A stretch of DNA of 53,540 nt from Acidobacteriota bacterium (GCA_021781455.1 JAJXWV010000051.1:1-53540); one strand, 5' to 3'; counted from the first letter of the stretch, positions 39,522 to 47,834 are shown. Notes: a model not told the origin generated them from the letters alone. Made by a program: numbers and translations.

Positions 39522-41591
39522 ATGGCCGCGAACAAGACACAGAAGCTGACGTTTGCCGCGATCGCCGTCCTGGTGCTCCTTGGAGGACTCGCCGCGATGG
39601 TCTTCCTGCGGGGCAGCTCGCGACCGCCGGACGTCATTCTCATCACGATCGACACGCTGCGCGCCGATGCCCTCGGTTTCGCCGGCAACACGCGCGTGAA
39701 GACGCCGTACCTCGACAGCCTGGCGGCGCGGGGCACAGTCTTCACCAATGCCCACGCGCACAACGTCGTCACGCTTCCTTCGCACGCGAACATCCTGACC
39801 GGGCTCTATCCCTACCAGCACGGCATTCGCGACAACGCCGGCTTCACGCTCGACGCGAGCCACCCCACGCTCGGCGCCATGCTGAAGCGCGCCGGTTACT
39901 CCACTGCGGCCTTCGTCAGCGCGTTCTCGCTCGACTCACGCTTCGGACTCAACGCCGGCTTCGACGTGTACGACGACAAGTATCGCGAAGCCTCGAACCC
40001 TCTCGATTTCGTGGTGCAGGAGAGGCCGGCCGAAGAAACGCTCACCGCCGCGCACAAGTGGTACGAGTCGGTTCGGGGAAAGAAGTTCCTGTGGATCCAT
40101 CTCTACGACCCTCACGCCCCGTACGATCCGCCGTCGCCGTTTCGCGAGGAGTATCGCGACGCTCCCTACCTCGGCGAGGTGGCGTACGTCGATGATCAGC
40201 TGTCCCGATTCCTGCCGGCCATGCTCGAGATGAATCCGAACACGCTTTTGATCATCACCGGCGACCACGGCGAAGCCCTTGGCGATCACGGCGAGCAGAC
40301 GCACGGCCTGTTCGCCTATGAGGCGACGTTGAAAGTGCCGCTGATCATCGTCGATCCGTCGCAGAAACCCGGAAGGGTCGATGCGTACGTGAGGCACGTC
40401 GATCTGGTGCCAACGGTTCTCCATCGCATTGGCGCGAAGATCCCGGCGGGCCTGCCCGGCCACGCGCTCCTGCCCGGCGCGGCAGCGTCGGACACGTACT
40501 TCGAGTCTCTTTCGGCGTCGCTCAACCGCGGCTGGGCTCCGCTGGTTGGGATGATTCACGGCGGGAGGAAGTACATCGACCTGCCCCTGCCCGAGCTCTA
40601 CGATCTCGCGACCGATCCCGGGGAGAAGCGAAACCTGGTCGAGAGCGATCGCCGGGATCTGTTCGCTATCCGCAAGCTGCTGGCCGATGCCGCGCCTCGC
40701 GCCCAGGACATTCGGCGCACGGTCGATCCCGCCGAGAAAGCACAGCTGATGAGTCTCGGGTATGTGTCGGGGTCCGCCGAGAAGAAGACGTGGACCGTTG
40801 CCGACGACCCGAAGAATCTCGTCGATGTGGACAACCAGCTCCACGAGGTGGTGGCGCTGTATCAGACCGGGCAGCTTCCGAAGGCGATCGAGATCGCTCG
40901 CGAGATTCTGCGGAGAGATCCCAACATCAAAGTCGCACAGGAGATGCTCGCATTCATGCTGCAGCAGAGCGAGGATCCGACGGCGGCCATCGACATGCTG
41001 CGCCGTGCGGTGCAGCGCGGGGCCGCCAATGAAGCGATGAAGGTGCGATTAGGGTTGCTTCTGAGCGAAACGGGGCAGGCCAGGGAAGCGCTCGAAGTCC
41101 TGCGCCCGTTTGCGTCGGGCCGTGATCCGGACGTTCTGAACGCGTACGGGATCGCACTGGCCGACAGCGGCGACCTTCGCGGTGCGCGCAATCAGTTCGA
41201 GCGGGCGCTCTCGATCGATCATACGAATGCGACCGCATATCAGAACCTCGGAGTCGTCGCCTTGCGCGGCGGGGACGTGACGGCGGCTCGCACGAATCTG
41301 GCCAAGGCGCTGGAGCTCAACGATCGCCTGCCTGAAGCGCTGAATCTGATGGGGGTTCTCGAAATGAAGAGCGGCCATCCCGACGCGGCGATCGACTGGT
41401 GGCGCAGGGCCGTGAAGGCCGATCCGCGGCTCTACGACTCGATGTACAACCTGGCCATCGTCGCCAGCCGCACCGGAAAGAACGACATCGCTCGCGAGGC
41501 GCTCCGTCAGTTCATCGATAAAGCCCCGCCGCAGCGGTACGCCGACGACATCGCCACCGCCCGAGCGCTGCTCGGGCAGTTGGAACGGTGA
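39522..41591 (+). CDS. Sulfatase-fold hydrolase fused to TPR repeats (membrane-anchored)
   Basis: A 689-aa paralogue of the preceding gene, starting 4 nt after its stop. An N-terminal transmembrane anchor (about 8-29) leads to the alkaline-phosphatase-superfamily domain (about 36-400), with Asp in ILITIDTLRADALG and the IITGDHGEALGDHGEQTHG metal motif. Thr 84 in TLPSHANILTG occupies the usual formylglycine position. The C-terminal region (about 425-689) is a regular TPR array, e.g. NAYGIALADSGDLRGARNQF. The pair probably works together at the cell envelope. Substrate unknown; a sulfate ester is unlikely without the Cys/Ser. Confidence 0.83.
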   Translation: MAANKTQKLTFAAIAVLVLLGGLAAMVFLRGSSRPPDVILITIDTLRADALGFAGNTRVKTPYLDSLAARGTVFTNAHAHNVVTLPSHANILTGLYPYQHGIRDNAGFTLDASHPTLGAMLKRAGYSTAAFVSAFSLDSRFGLNAGFDVYDDKYREASNPLDFVVQERPAEETLTAAHKWYESVRGKKFLWIHLYDPHAPYDPPSPFREEYRDAPYLGEVAYVDDQLSRFLPAMLEMNPNTLLIITGDHGEALGDHGEQTHGLFAYEATLKVPLIIVDPSQKPGRVDAYVRHVDLVPTVLHRIGAKIPAGLPGHALLPGAAASDTYFESLSASLNRGWAPLVGMIHGGRKYIDLPLPELYDLATDPGEKRNLVESDRRDLFAIRKLLADAAPRAQDIRRTVDPAEKAQLMSLGYVSGSAEKKTWTVADDPKNLVDVDNQLHEVVALYQTGQLPKAIEIAREILRRDPNIKVAQEMLAFMLQQSEDPTAAIDMLRRAVQRGAANEAMKVRLGLLLSETGQAREALEVLRPFASGRDPDVLNAYGIALADSGDLRGARNQFERALSIDHTNATAYQNLGVVALRGGDVTAARTNLAKALELNDRLPEALNLMGVLEMKSGHPDAAIDWWRRAVKADPRLYDSMYNLAIVASRTGKNDIAREALRQFIDKAPPQRYADDIATARALLGQLER

Positions 41592-41613
41592 GGCTGTGTG
41601 GACGGGGGTAACG

Positions 41614-41671
41614 GAATTGAAAATTGAAAATTGAAAATTGAAACACGCGCCTTTTCTCAATTCTCAATTCA
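41614..41671. repeat. Inverted heptamer array, ATTGAAA family
   Basis: Four words ATTGAAA are followed by CACGCGCCTTTTC and the inverted words TCAATTC, TCAATTC. The low GC content stands out from the surroundings. It lies between the sulfatase-fold operon and the convergent glycosyltransferase remnant and may terminate both. Confidence 0.8.
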
Positions 41672-41707
41672 ACAACTCCGTCGGTCGTGATCAGCCTTTG
41701 ACCGTCG

Positions 41708-42055
41708 TCACTTTGGTGCGGCGAACCCGCGGCGTTCCATCGCTCCCCATCCCTGCTTTCCGCGCAGACCGTCGACGAGCCCCTGCGTTCGCCAGATCAT
41801 GAGCAGCTGCCGGAACCCGAAGTTCTCGACCACTGCCCCCAGGAACAGTCGCATCAGGTCCGCTAGCCGGGGATAGCGGCGCTGGGTCAGCTCCTCGAGC
41901 ACGACGGCGCTCATCGAAAGGAGAACACCGAAAAGGAGCGACACCGTGAAGAAGAGAACGGCCAGATGCGGATCGATGAGTCCGAAGACGAGCCCGCGGA
42001 TATGCAGCGGAACCGCGCGTTGTGGCGTCAGGGACGACGAAATCCAGGAACGGCG
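41708..42055 (-). pseudogene. C-terminal remnant of a family-2 glycosyltransferase
   Basis: About 115 in-frame codons follow a TGA at 42056-42058. The sequence shows two hydrophobic helices (LVFGLIDPHLAVLFFTVSLL and FGVLLSMSAVVLEELT) and the ending VENFGFRQLLMIWRTQGLVD followed by GLRGKQGWGAMERRGF. This is the characteristic C-terminus of membrane-embedded processive GT2 enzymes. The catalytic domain is missing, and the preceding gene's stop lies only 14 nt upstream. It is a decayed gene, or possibly a translated stub from an internal GTG or ATG start. Confidence 0.7.
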
Positions 42056-42071
42056 TCAAGGCGCGGAACGC

Positions 42072-43088
42072 TCAATACGGATCGCGCGACAGCTTGCCGT
42101 CGATGACATCGAGCGTCGTATATCCCTCCGTCGGCGGCTTCGCCAGGTCGATTGTCTCCGAGGCGCCGAATCGCCATACCTTGAAACCGCGGTAGGTGAG
42201 GGGCCGTCCCTTTTCGCAGAGCTCGGGCCGCGCGTCGGCCCGAATCAGGTACGCCGGACCCTCACCCATGACCACTGCTTTGCCGTCGGGCTTGAGTAGA
42301 AGCGTGGTCCGCTCGCTGACGCCGACGCCGGTGAGGGCCGGTCGGTGTGGGGCAGGCTTTCCAGCCTGCCCTCCCTGGCGGCTGAGGTCGCGATCGTGGA
42401 TGCTGCGTGCCAGAAACACGAGCAGCCGTCCCATTCGGTCGCGCTGCTTGAAGTGCGTGTCGGTGATCGTGGAGGTGAGAAACGGCCAGCGGAAGAAATC
42501 GCGCGACAGGCTGACGTCGACCGAGTAGGGATCGAGCAGCACGTCCTTCGACTGGGCGCTCTGATCGGGACAGGCGTCGTAGACGATGTCGCCGAGGATG
42601 GCCAGACCTGCGCTCGTGCCGCCGACGGCGCCCCCGCGCGCGTAGACGCTTTCGACGGCTTTCGCCGTTCTGGTGCCTTTGATCCAGCGGATGTAATTGC
42701 ACTGGTCGCCGCCGGCGAAGAAGACCACCTCGGCATTGCGAACGGCGCGGGCCACATTGCGACGCTCAGCGGCCGCGCGGTCGGTGATCACGAACGTGAC
42801 CACGGAATTGACGCCGTGCAGGCTCATGAACAGCGGGTTGTAGCCGTCCGCGCCCGAGGCGCGGAGGACGGCCACGTCGACCGCCGTCGTGCAGGTATCG
42901 CAGCCGCGGACGGTATCGATCGCCGCCTGGAGCGCGCTCTCGACGTCCTTGCCGCCGCCGGCGAGGATCAGGGCCGGGCCGTGCAGCGCCGGCGCGGAAT
43001 CGTGCGTGCTGCCGCTGAAGTAGCGCGTCAGGGCGGAATGCGCCGGGACGGCGGTGAGGAAAAGCAGAAGAAGCAGTGCTCGTTTCAT
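42072..43088 (-). CDS. Cyanophycinase-like S51 peptidase, secreted
   Basis: A 338-aa exported protein (signal MKRALLLLLFLTAVPAHS) of the peptidase S51/cyanophycinase family. The class-I-glutaminase-like core has LILAGGG, VVFFAGGDQCNYIRWIKGT, the nucleophile elbow GGTSAGLAILG, and the DTHFKQRDRMGRLLVFLAR segment typical of cyanophycinases. A short insert (SRQGGQAGKPAPHRP) after that segment is encoded by a palindromic repeat that elsewhere is intergenic. It probably cleaves beta-aspartyl or related peptides. The start overlaps the upstream S9 hydrolase stop by 4 nt, so the two form an operon. Confidence 0.87.
   Translation of the reverse strand: MKRALLLLLFLTAVPAHSALTRYFSGSTHDSAPALHGPALILAGGGKDVESALQAAIDTVRGCDTCTTAVDVAVLRASGADGYNPLFMSLHGVNSVVTFVITDRAAAERRNVARAVRNAEVVFFAGGDQCNYIRWIKGTRTAKAVESVYARGGAVGGTSAGLAILGDIVYDACPDQSAQSKDVLLDPYSVDVSLSRDFFRWPFLTSTITDTHFKQRDRMGRLLVFLARSIHDRDLSRQGGQAGKPAPHRPALTGVGVSERTTLLLKPDGKAVVMGEGPAYLIRADARPELCEKGRPLTYRGFKVWRFGASETIDLAKPPTEGYTTLDVIDGKLSRDPY
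42347..42375. repeat. Palindromic repeat inserted in frame in a coding sequence
   Basis: GGGCAGGCT-TTCC-AGCCTGCCC (42350-42371) preceded by GTGTG. It matches the intergenic repeat at 20048-20102. Here it lies within the cyanophycinase-like gene and keeps the frame. Confidence 0.72.
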
Positions 43089-44080
43089 TTCAGGTACCTG
43101 GCCAGGAATGCCCACACCTCCTGGCGCGAATCGCGGGCCAGTCTGGTGTCGAGGCGATTGAACAAGTGCCCGCCGGGTGCGGCCGGGTAGATCTTGTACT
43201 CGAACTTCTTTCCGGCCGCCTTGAGGGCTTCGATCATGTGCTCGACTTCCATCACGTTGACGTCTTCGTCGTTCGTGTTGGTGTGGATCAGCAGGGGAGT
43301 CTGGATCTCGGCGGCGTGGTTCACCGGGGATCGGCGGCGGTACTCGGCAGGATCGTCGACCGCTTCCTTCCCGATGAATTCCTTGAAGATGTTGCGATAG
43401 CCCTGCGACTTGTACCCCATGCGCTGCACCAGATCGCTGACCGGTACGCCGGCATAGGCGACCTGATACGCGTCGGGGAAGCGGGCGATGTTCATTAGCG
43501 TCTGATAGCCGCCATGGCTCCAGCCAATGATGCCGACGCGCTTGCCGTCGACCTGCTGGAGGTTCTCGACAGCCCAGTCGCGGGCGGCCTTGACGTCGTC
43601 GATCTCGGCGCCGCCGTAGTCGATCTGGTCGTACAGATCCTCTCCGTAGCCGGTGCTGCCGCGGTACTCGGGAGCAACGATCACGTAGCCCTGGTCCAGA
43701 AGCTCGCGAACGATGTGTGCGTAGAAGGTATTGAAATCGCCATGGACGCCTCCGTGGACGAAGACGATCAGGGGCGCCTTCGCGCGCAGCCCCTTCGGTG
43801 TGAAGACGTAGACGGGAATGACCAGCGGGTTGCCGGCGCCCTGGGCAGTGGGGTTTTTCTCGCGGCGCGGCTTGCTGGTGATCTGGACCTTGTCGATGGA
43901 GGCGACGTCGCTGAGCTTCATGTACCAGAGGACGTCGTCGGAACGCTTAACGGCCTCCTCGAATCCACGCCGGGTCGATTCGGCATGGCCGGAAAGCGCC
44001 CTTGCGGTGGCGGGTTCAGGTGTTTGTGCGAAGAGTGGAAGAGCGGTGGCGAGGAGGAGCGCAACGAGGCGAGCACGCAT
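43085..44080 (-). CDS. Secreted prolyl-oligopeptidase-like (S9) alpha/beta hydrolase
   Basis: A 331-aa exported hydrolase (signal MRARLVALLLATALPLFAQ). The fold shows the oxyanion strand LIVFVHGGVHGDF, PEYRGSTGYGEDLYDQIDYG and the nucleophile elbow GWSHGG. Near the end come the acid-bearing HTNTNDEDVNV and the histidine segment PGGHLFNR. It likely splits short peptides or esters in the periplasm. The stop overlaps the cyanophycinase-like gene by 4 nt, suggesting successive steps of peptide breakdown. The beta-propeller of true prolyl oligopeptidases is absent. Confidence 0.87.
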   Translation of the reverse strand: MRARLVALLLATALPLFAQTPEPATARALSGHAESTRRGFEEAVKRSDDVLWYMKLSDVASIDKVQITSKPRREKNPTAQGAGNPLVIPVYVFTPKGLRAKAPLIVFVHGGVHGDFNTFYAHIVRELLDQGYVIVAPEYRGSTGYGEDLYDQIDYGGAEIDDVKAARDWAVENLQQVDGKRVGIIGWSHGGYQTLMNIARFPDAYQVAYAGVPVSDLVQRMGYKSQGYRNIFKEFIGKEAVDDPAEYRRRSPVNHAAEIQTPLLIHTNTNDEDVNVMEVEHMIEALKAAGKKFEYKIYPAAPGGHLFNRLDTRLARDSRQEVWAFLARYLK

Positions 44081-44159
44081 AAGGCCGATTCTAGTGGAGG
44101 CGTCCGATGCTACACTGGCACCAAGCTCACAATTGAATATGCGGCCAGGGGGATCGTCC

Positions 44160-44645
44160 ATGCGAAACCTGTTGTTCGTCGTGATTTTGACCCTTGCAGT
44201 AACACTTCCGGCGTTCGCAGCGGTCGAGCCAGGGCAGGCTCAGGGCACGCTCACGGTCGGAAGCGACAAAATCCCATTGACGTACGCCTACGCGATCAAC
44301 CACCAGAAGAACGAGTTCAGCAATCGGAAGGACGACATCCGCGTGGTGATCACGAACAAACCGCTCGATGCGACCACCGATCTGGCGAACATCGACTATT
44401 CATTCCCCGACGGCGTCTACGGAATCGTGGTCTGCATCGATCGCAACCACGTTCCCTCGCACGTGGCCGTGCAGCACCAGTCGGGGATGTTCGACGCCGG
44501 ATTCTTCGGTCCCGGCGACGACTACGGATTCAAAGGTGTCGCCGATGGCAATCACGTCGAAGGCACCTTCACGTCGAAGACGATCACCACGAGCACGACC
44601 AAGTTCACCTTCGACGTCGCGGTCAACGCCGCAATTCGGAAGTAG
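44160..44645 (+). CDS. Secreted hypothetical protein
   Basis: A 161-aa protein with a signal peptide (MRNLLFVVILTLAVTLPAFA) and an all-beta-looking mature part, starting GTLTVGSDKIPLTYAYAINH and ending in a strand-rich TFDVAVNAAIRK. One cysteine lies in the mature region. I do not recognise the family. It is divergent from the S9 hydrolase gene (79 nt) and convergent with the next hydrolase. GGGGG lies about 8 nt before the ATG. Confidence 0.7.
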   Translation: MRNLLFVVILTLAVTLPAFAAVEPGQAQGTLTVGSDKIPLTYAYAINHQKNEFSNRKDDIRVVITNKPLDATTDLANIDYSFPDGVYGIVVCIDRNHVPSHVAVQHQSGMFDAGFFGPGDDYGFKGVADGNHVEGTFTSKTITTSTTKFTFDVAVNAAIRK

Positions 44646-44678
44646 GTCGAAGAGGCGATTCAGGATTTGAGATTTGAT

Positions 44679-44717
44679 GATTCATGAACCGAAGACGGCC
44701 GCTGCGGTTCATAAATC
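44679..44717. terminator. Hairpin between convergent genes
   Basis: GATTCATGAACCG pairs with CGGTTCATAAATC (one mismatch) around a 13-nt loop, AT-richer than its surroundings. There is no T-run. It is a plausible bidirectional stop or another inverted word repeat. Confidence 0.4.
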
Positions 44718-44761
44718 ATGGCTCTTCAGGATAAGGGGCTCGTTTGAAGCGCGCGGTCGTA

Positions 44762-45736
44762 TCACGGCGTCGGTGGCACGCTGTGACGCCGGAGATACCG
44801 GCGCACGTACCTGAACGCTGAGTCGATCAGCTCATCGACCGAGGACGGCTGTTGATCGAGGTCGGACGGAGAGACGGGGAGGTCGCGTATGAACTGGCTG
44901 ACCTGCACGACGATCGACTGGGAATCGCGCATGAACAGGTTTTTGTGCAGTCCGGCATCCACCATGTAGATCCGTTTCGGCGTCGGGCAGCAGTCGTAGA
45001 GCGAATGCGCCATCCACGGCGGGCAGACTTCGTCGGCGCTGCCATGGATGATCAGCAGCGGCACCCGCAGCCTTCGCACGACGCTCCGTGTGTCGAGGAG
45101 GTTTCCGGCCAGAACGTGCAGCGGCAGCCGCGGAAAGACCGCACGCGTGATCTCGGGCAGCGACGTGAAGGTCGATTGCAGGATCAGGCCATCGAAATGG
45201 TGGTGCTGGATCACCTGGGCAGCAATCGCCCCGCCCAGAGAGAACCCGTAGAGGATCGAGGGAAGCTCGGTGGGACGGATCGTCTCGTGGAATCGTGCCG
45301 CGGTGATGCCATCGACGACGACGCCACCGAACGAGGGAATGCCGCTGCTTCGGCCATACCCGCGGTAGTCGAACAGCAGCACGTTGTAGCCGGCCTGCAG
45401 AAGATGAGGAATGACCTCGGCGATCGTGGTGAGGTTCCCGGTATTACCGTGGCAGAACACCGCGGAGGCAATCGGGTTCTCGGCGCGGCAGTACCAGCCG
45501 TAAAGAAGCTCGCCATCGCCCGACTCGAACCACCGCTCCTGCACGCACTCGCGAGGAATGCCGTAGTCCAACGGGTCCCAGCTGCGCACCGGGGCGCGGT
45601 CGGGACAGAAGATCTTGCTGTGGCGGAAGACCCGCCGGGCGATTTCGAGACCGGCGAAGGCTACGCCGCCGATGACCAGTGACGTTGTCGCCGTCTCAAC
45701 GAGGACGTTGGTCTTCTTCCGTCGCCGCACTGCCAC
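44762..45736 (-). CDS. Alpha/beta hydrolase, ABHD13/BEM46-like, membrane-anchored
   Basis: A 324-aa protein with a basic N-terminus and one transmembrane helix (about 15-32). Landmarks are the HGNTGN oxyanion turn, LFDYRGYGRSSG, the nucleophile elbow GFSLGG, Asp in GSADEVCPP and His in AGLHKNLF. The triad is complete. Relatives include bacterial YtpA/YfhR-like and eukaryotic BEM46 proteins, of uncertain substrate. It is divergent from the thioesterase gene with 56 nt between. Confidence 0.88.
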   Translation of the reverse strand: MAVRRRKKTNVLVETATTSLVIGGVAFAGLEIARRVFRHSKIFCPDRAPVRSWDPLDYGIPRECVQERWFESGDGELLYGWYCRAENPIASAVFCHGNTGNLTTIAEVIPHLLQAGYNVLLFDYRGYGRSSGIPSFGGVVVDGITAARFHETIRPTELPSILYGFSLGGAIAAQVIQHHHFDGLILQSTFTSLPEITRAVFPRLPLHVLAGNLLDTRSVVRRLRVPLLIIHGSADEVCPPWMAHSLYDCCPTPKRIYMVDAGLHKNLFMRDSQSIVVQVSQFIRDLPVSPSDLDQQPSSVDELIDSAFRYVRRYLRRHSVPPTP

Positions 45737-45792
45737 TGCTCTCCATTTTTTGGGTCCAGAGCAAATCTCGGACCGTGCTATTTTCCCACGAG

Positions 45793-46200
45793 ATGAAGGT
45801 CATCGAGAGCCGAACCCGCGTTCGGTACAAAGAGACTGACCAGATGGGCATCGCGCATCACTCGAACTATGTCGTCTGGTTTGAGATCGGCCGGACCGAT
45901 TTGTGTCGCGAAACGGGCTTTTCCTACCGCGACATCGAGAAGCGCGGATCGCTGCTGGTGGTCGTGGAGATCGGGTGCCGCTACCGGACGCCTTTCCTCT
46001 ACGACGACGAGGTCGTGATCCGCACCTCCGTACGCGAAGTCGCCAGCCGCTCGATGACCTTTCACTACGAGCTTGTCGATTCCTCCGGCGAGATCCACGC
46101 CACCGGCTTCAGCAAGCATCTCTGGCTGGACCGCGAGACGCGCAAGCCGGTCAAAGCGGACGCCGAGGTGATGCGGGCGTTTGCACCGTTCCTGCCCTGA
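45793..46200 (+). CDS. Hotdog-fold acyl-CoA thioesterase, YbgC/4HBT-like
   Basis: A cytoplasmic 135-aa thioesterase. The YbgC/4-hydroxybenzoyl-CoA signature is clear: VRYKETDQMGIAHHSNYVVW, with the catalytic Asp in TDQMG, then the helix ending in ETGFSYRDIEKRG. The start is the ATG of MKVIESRT; longer frames lack support. YbgC associates with Tol-Pal in many bacteria, but no tol genes adjoin here. Confidence 0.9.
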   Translation: MKVIESRTRVRYKETDQMGIAHHSNYVVWFEIGRTDLCRETGFSYRDIEKRGSLLVVVEIGCRYRTPFLYDDEVVIRTSVREVASRSMTFHYELVDSSGEIHATGFSKHLWLDRETRKPVKADAEVMRAFAPFLP

Positions 46201-46202
46201 TC

Positions 46203-46260
46203 AGTCCTGAGTGCTGAGTCCTGAGTTCCGATCGCGACTCAGGACTCAGGACTCAGGACT
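46203..46260. repeat. Inverted heptamer array, GAGTCCT variant, site 9
   Basis: Three words (AGTCCTG, AGTGCTG, AGTCCTG), spacer TCCGATCGCG, then inverted ACTCAGG words. It sits exactly between the thioesterase stop and the convergent lipoprotein stop. Confidence 0.85.
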
Positions 46261-46678
46261 AGAGATGCGCAAACCGCCCCTTCGCGTACACGTCGGGCGT
46301 AGCCTGGAACGCGCTCTTGTTCTTTTCCGAGGCGAAGTAATAGAGGCGGCCCTTGTATTGAACAGTGGGCGTAGTGGCGCGAATCGAAAGTTTTGAGCCG
46401 TCCACCGGATCCAGGCCGATGGCCGGCGCGAAGGGGAGCGAGGCGCGGAGCTGCTCGTCTGCCGGCGTGAGGGGCACCTGATTCTGCTGCGCGATGGGAT
46501 TGACCGGGTTGGGCGCAGGCGCTTCCTCGGCCAGCTCCGGAGGCGGTGTGATCGGCGCCGGAGGGGTGACGGTATTCTCGATGGTCTGGACGTCACTCGG
46601 TGCGGCGGTGTGCTGTCGGATCGGGGCGACCTGGCGGCAACCGATCACGAGCAGGAGAACGAGTGCGAAACGCCTCAT
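46259..46678 (-). CDS. Lipoprotein with a degenerate YHS-like domain
   Basis: A 139-aa lipoprotein (MRRFALVLLLVIGC, Cys 14) with a Pro/Ala-rich linker (about 30-75) and a C-terminal YHS-type module: GLDPVDGSKLSIRATTPTVQ, then YKGRLYYFASEKNKSAFQA. In metal-binding YHS domains the DPVCG cysteine is typical; here the position is Asp, so classical metal binding is doubtful. Longer readings include a translated tRNA and are rejected. It lies just downstream of the tRNA-Leu gene on the same strand. Confidence 0.72.
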   Translation of the reverse strand: MRRFALVLLLVIGCRQVAPIRQHTAAPSDVQTIENTVTPPAPITPPPELAEEAPAPNPVNPIAQQNQVPLTPADEQLRASLPFAPAIGLDPVDGSKLSIRATTPTVQYKGRLYYFASEKNKSAFQATPDVYAKGRFAHL

Positions 46679-46747
46679 CTGTAGATCCCCGGGGTGCGAA
46701 GGTCGCGCCAGCGGTGTTTTAGATGAAAGAGCGGGAAGATGGAAGGG

Positions 46748-46837
<90 letters not shown>

Positions 46838-46978
46838 AGACTGAAAACGGTGGGCGATTATAGCCCGTAAGCGCACGTAGGAATGTCGAAGGCGTTTGCG
46901 AAATTCCTGTACGCGATGCTTCCCACGTCTCCGCGAACCGACTATCCTGAGATCGCCCGCAGCAACCGAGAATTTTCG

Positions 46979-47614
46979 ATGCCCCTATCCTCGAGCCACG
47001 CTTCGCCCGAACCGATCGTGGAGACGCCGGAGACCAGACGCAGCAAGCACGAGGAGCTCTCGAAGGAGATCTTCAACGTCCCGAACTCGCTGACGCTCTT
47101 CCGCATCTTTCTCGTTCCCTTCCTCGTGGTCGTTCTTCTGACGAAGTTCTCGGGCCGCGAATACGCCGGTCTGGCCATCTTCCTGCTGGCGGCAATCACC
47201 GACTTCTTCGACGGCTGGGTGGCCCGGCGCTATAACCAGATGACCCGGCTGGGCGCGCTCCTCGACCCGATCGCCGACAAGCTCCTTGTCTCCGCGGCAT
47301 TCATCTCGCTCGTCGAGCTGCAGCTCGCCAAAGCGTGGATGATCGTGATCATCATCGGACGCGAGTTCGCCGTTACCGGCCTCCGCTCGATCGCCGCACA
47401 GCAGGGCGTCACCATCGCGGCCTCGCCGCTGGGCAAGGGCAAGATGATCTCGCAGATCGTGGCCATCTCCCTTCTCATCCTCGGCTACGAGCTGGGAGAG
47501 TTTCGCTTCATCGGCGAGCTGGCGCTGTGGGTGGTCGTGCTTTTCGCGCTGGCCAGCGCAGTCGACTACTTCGTGAAGTTCGCACGGGCCGTGCTGCTCA
47601 CACCGAAGGAGTGA
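46979..47614 (+). CDS. pgsA: CDP-diacylglycerol--glycerol-3-phosphate 3-phosphatidyltransferase
   Basis: An integral membrane enzyme committing CDP-diacylglycerol to phosphatidylglycerol synthesis. The CDP-alcohol phosphotransferase motif DG-x2-AR-x8-G-x3-D-x3-D is exact (DGWVARRYNQMTRLGALLDPIAD). The N-terminal landmark FNVPNSLTLFRIFLVPFLVV and five to six helices follow. I start at MPLSSSHA, giving 211 aa; an ATG 96 nt upstream is possible but would add a region without family support. Followed by a large inverted repeat. Confidence 0.92.
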   Translation: MPLSSSHASPEPIVETPETRRSKHEELSKEIFNVPNSLTLFRIFLVPFLVVVLLTKFSGREYAGLAIFLLAAITDFFDGWVARRYNQMTRLGALLDPIADKLLVSAAFISLVELQLAKAWMIVIIIGREFAVTGLRSIAAQQGVTIAASPLGKGKMISQIVAISLLILGYELGEFRFIGELALWVVVLFALASAVDYFVKFARAVLLTPKE

Positions 47615-47635
47615 GTGCCCGTGCGTGCGCCGACC

Positions 47636-47802
47636 GGGGGTTCCTCGGAGTTCCTCGGGGTTCCTCGGTTCCTCGGCGTTCCTCGGGGTTCCTCGGTCCC
47701 TTGGGTTGGTTGCCTGGATTCCTTGCGCGGTTGCGGCCTTCAGCGTGGAGCCGCGAAACTCCCCCGAGGAACCCGAGGAACCCCGAGGAACCCCGAGGAA
47801 CC
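47636..47802. repeat. Inverted decamer array, GTTCCTCGGG family
   Basis: Six copies of GTTCCTCGG(G/A/C) with a period of mostly 10 nt (47640-47697) are followed by about 64 nt of unique sequence and then four inverted copies CCCGAGGAAC (47762-47802). It lies between convergent pgsA and rsmI and is the longest-spaced example of this architecture in the window. Confidence 0.85.
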
Positions 47803-47834
47803 AGTGGTGAAAATTCAATGGCCCCGAGTCGCCG

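Noticed and set aside
37403-41591. True sulfatases
   Set aside because: Neither protein has a Cys or Ser at the formylglycine position; both have Thr.
42072-43088. Cyanophycin degradation as the certain role
   Set aside because: The family also contains enzymes acting on other beta-aspartyl peptides, and no cyanophycin synthetase gene is in the window.
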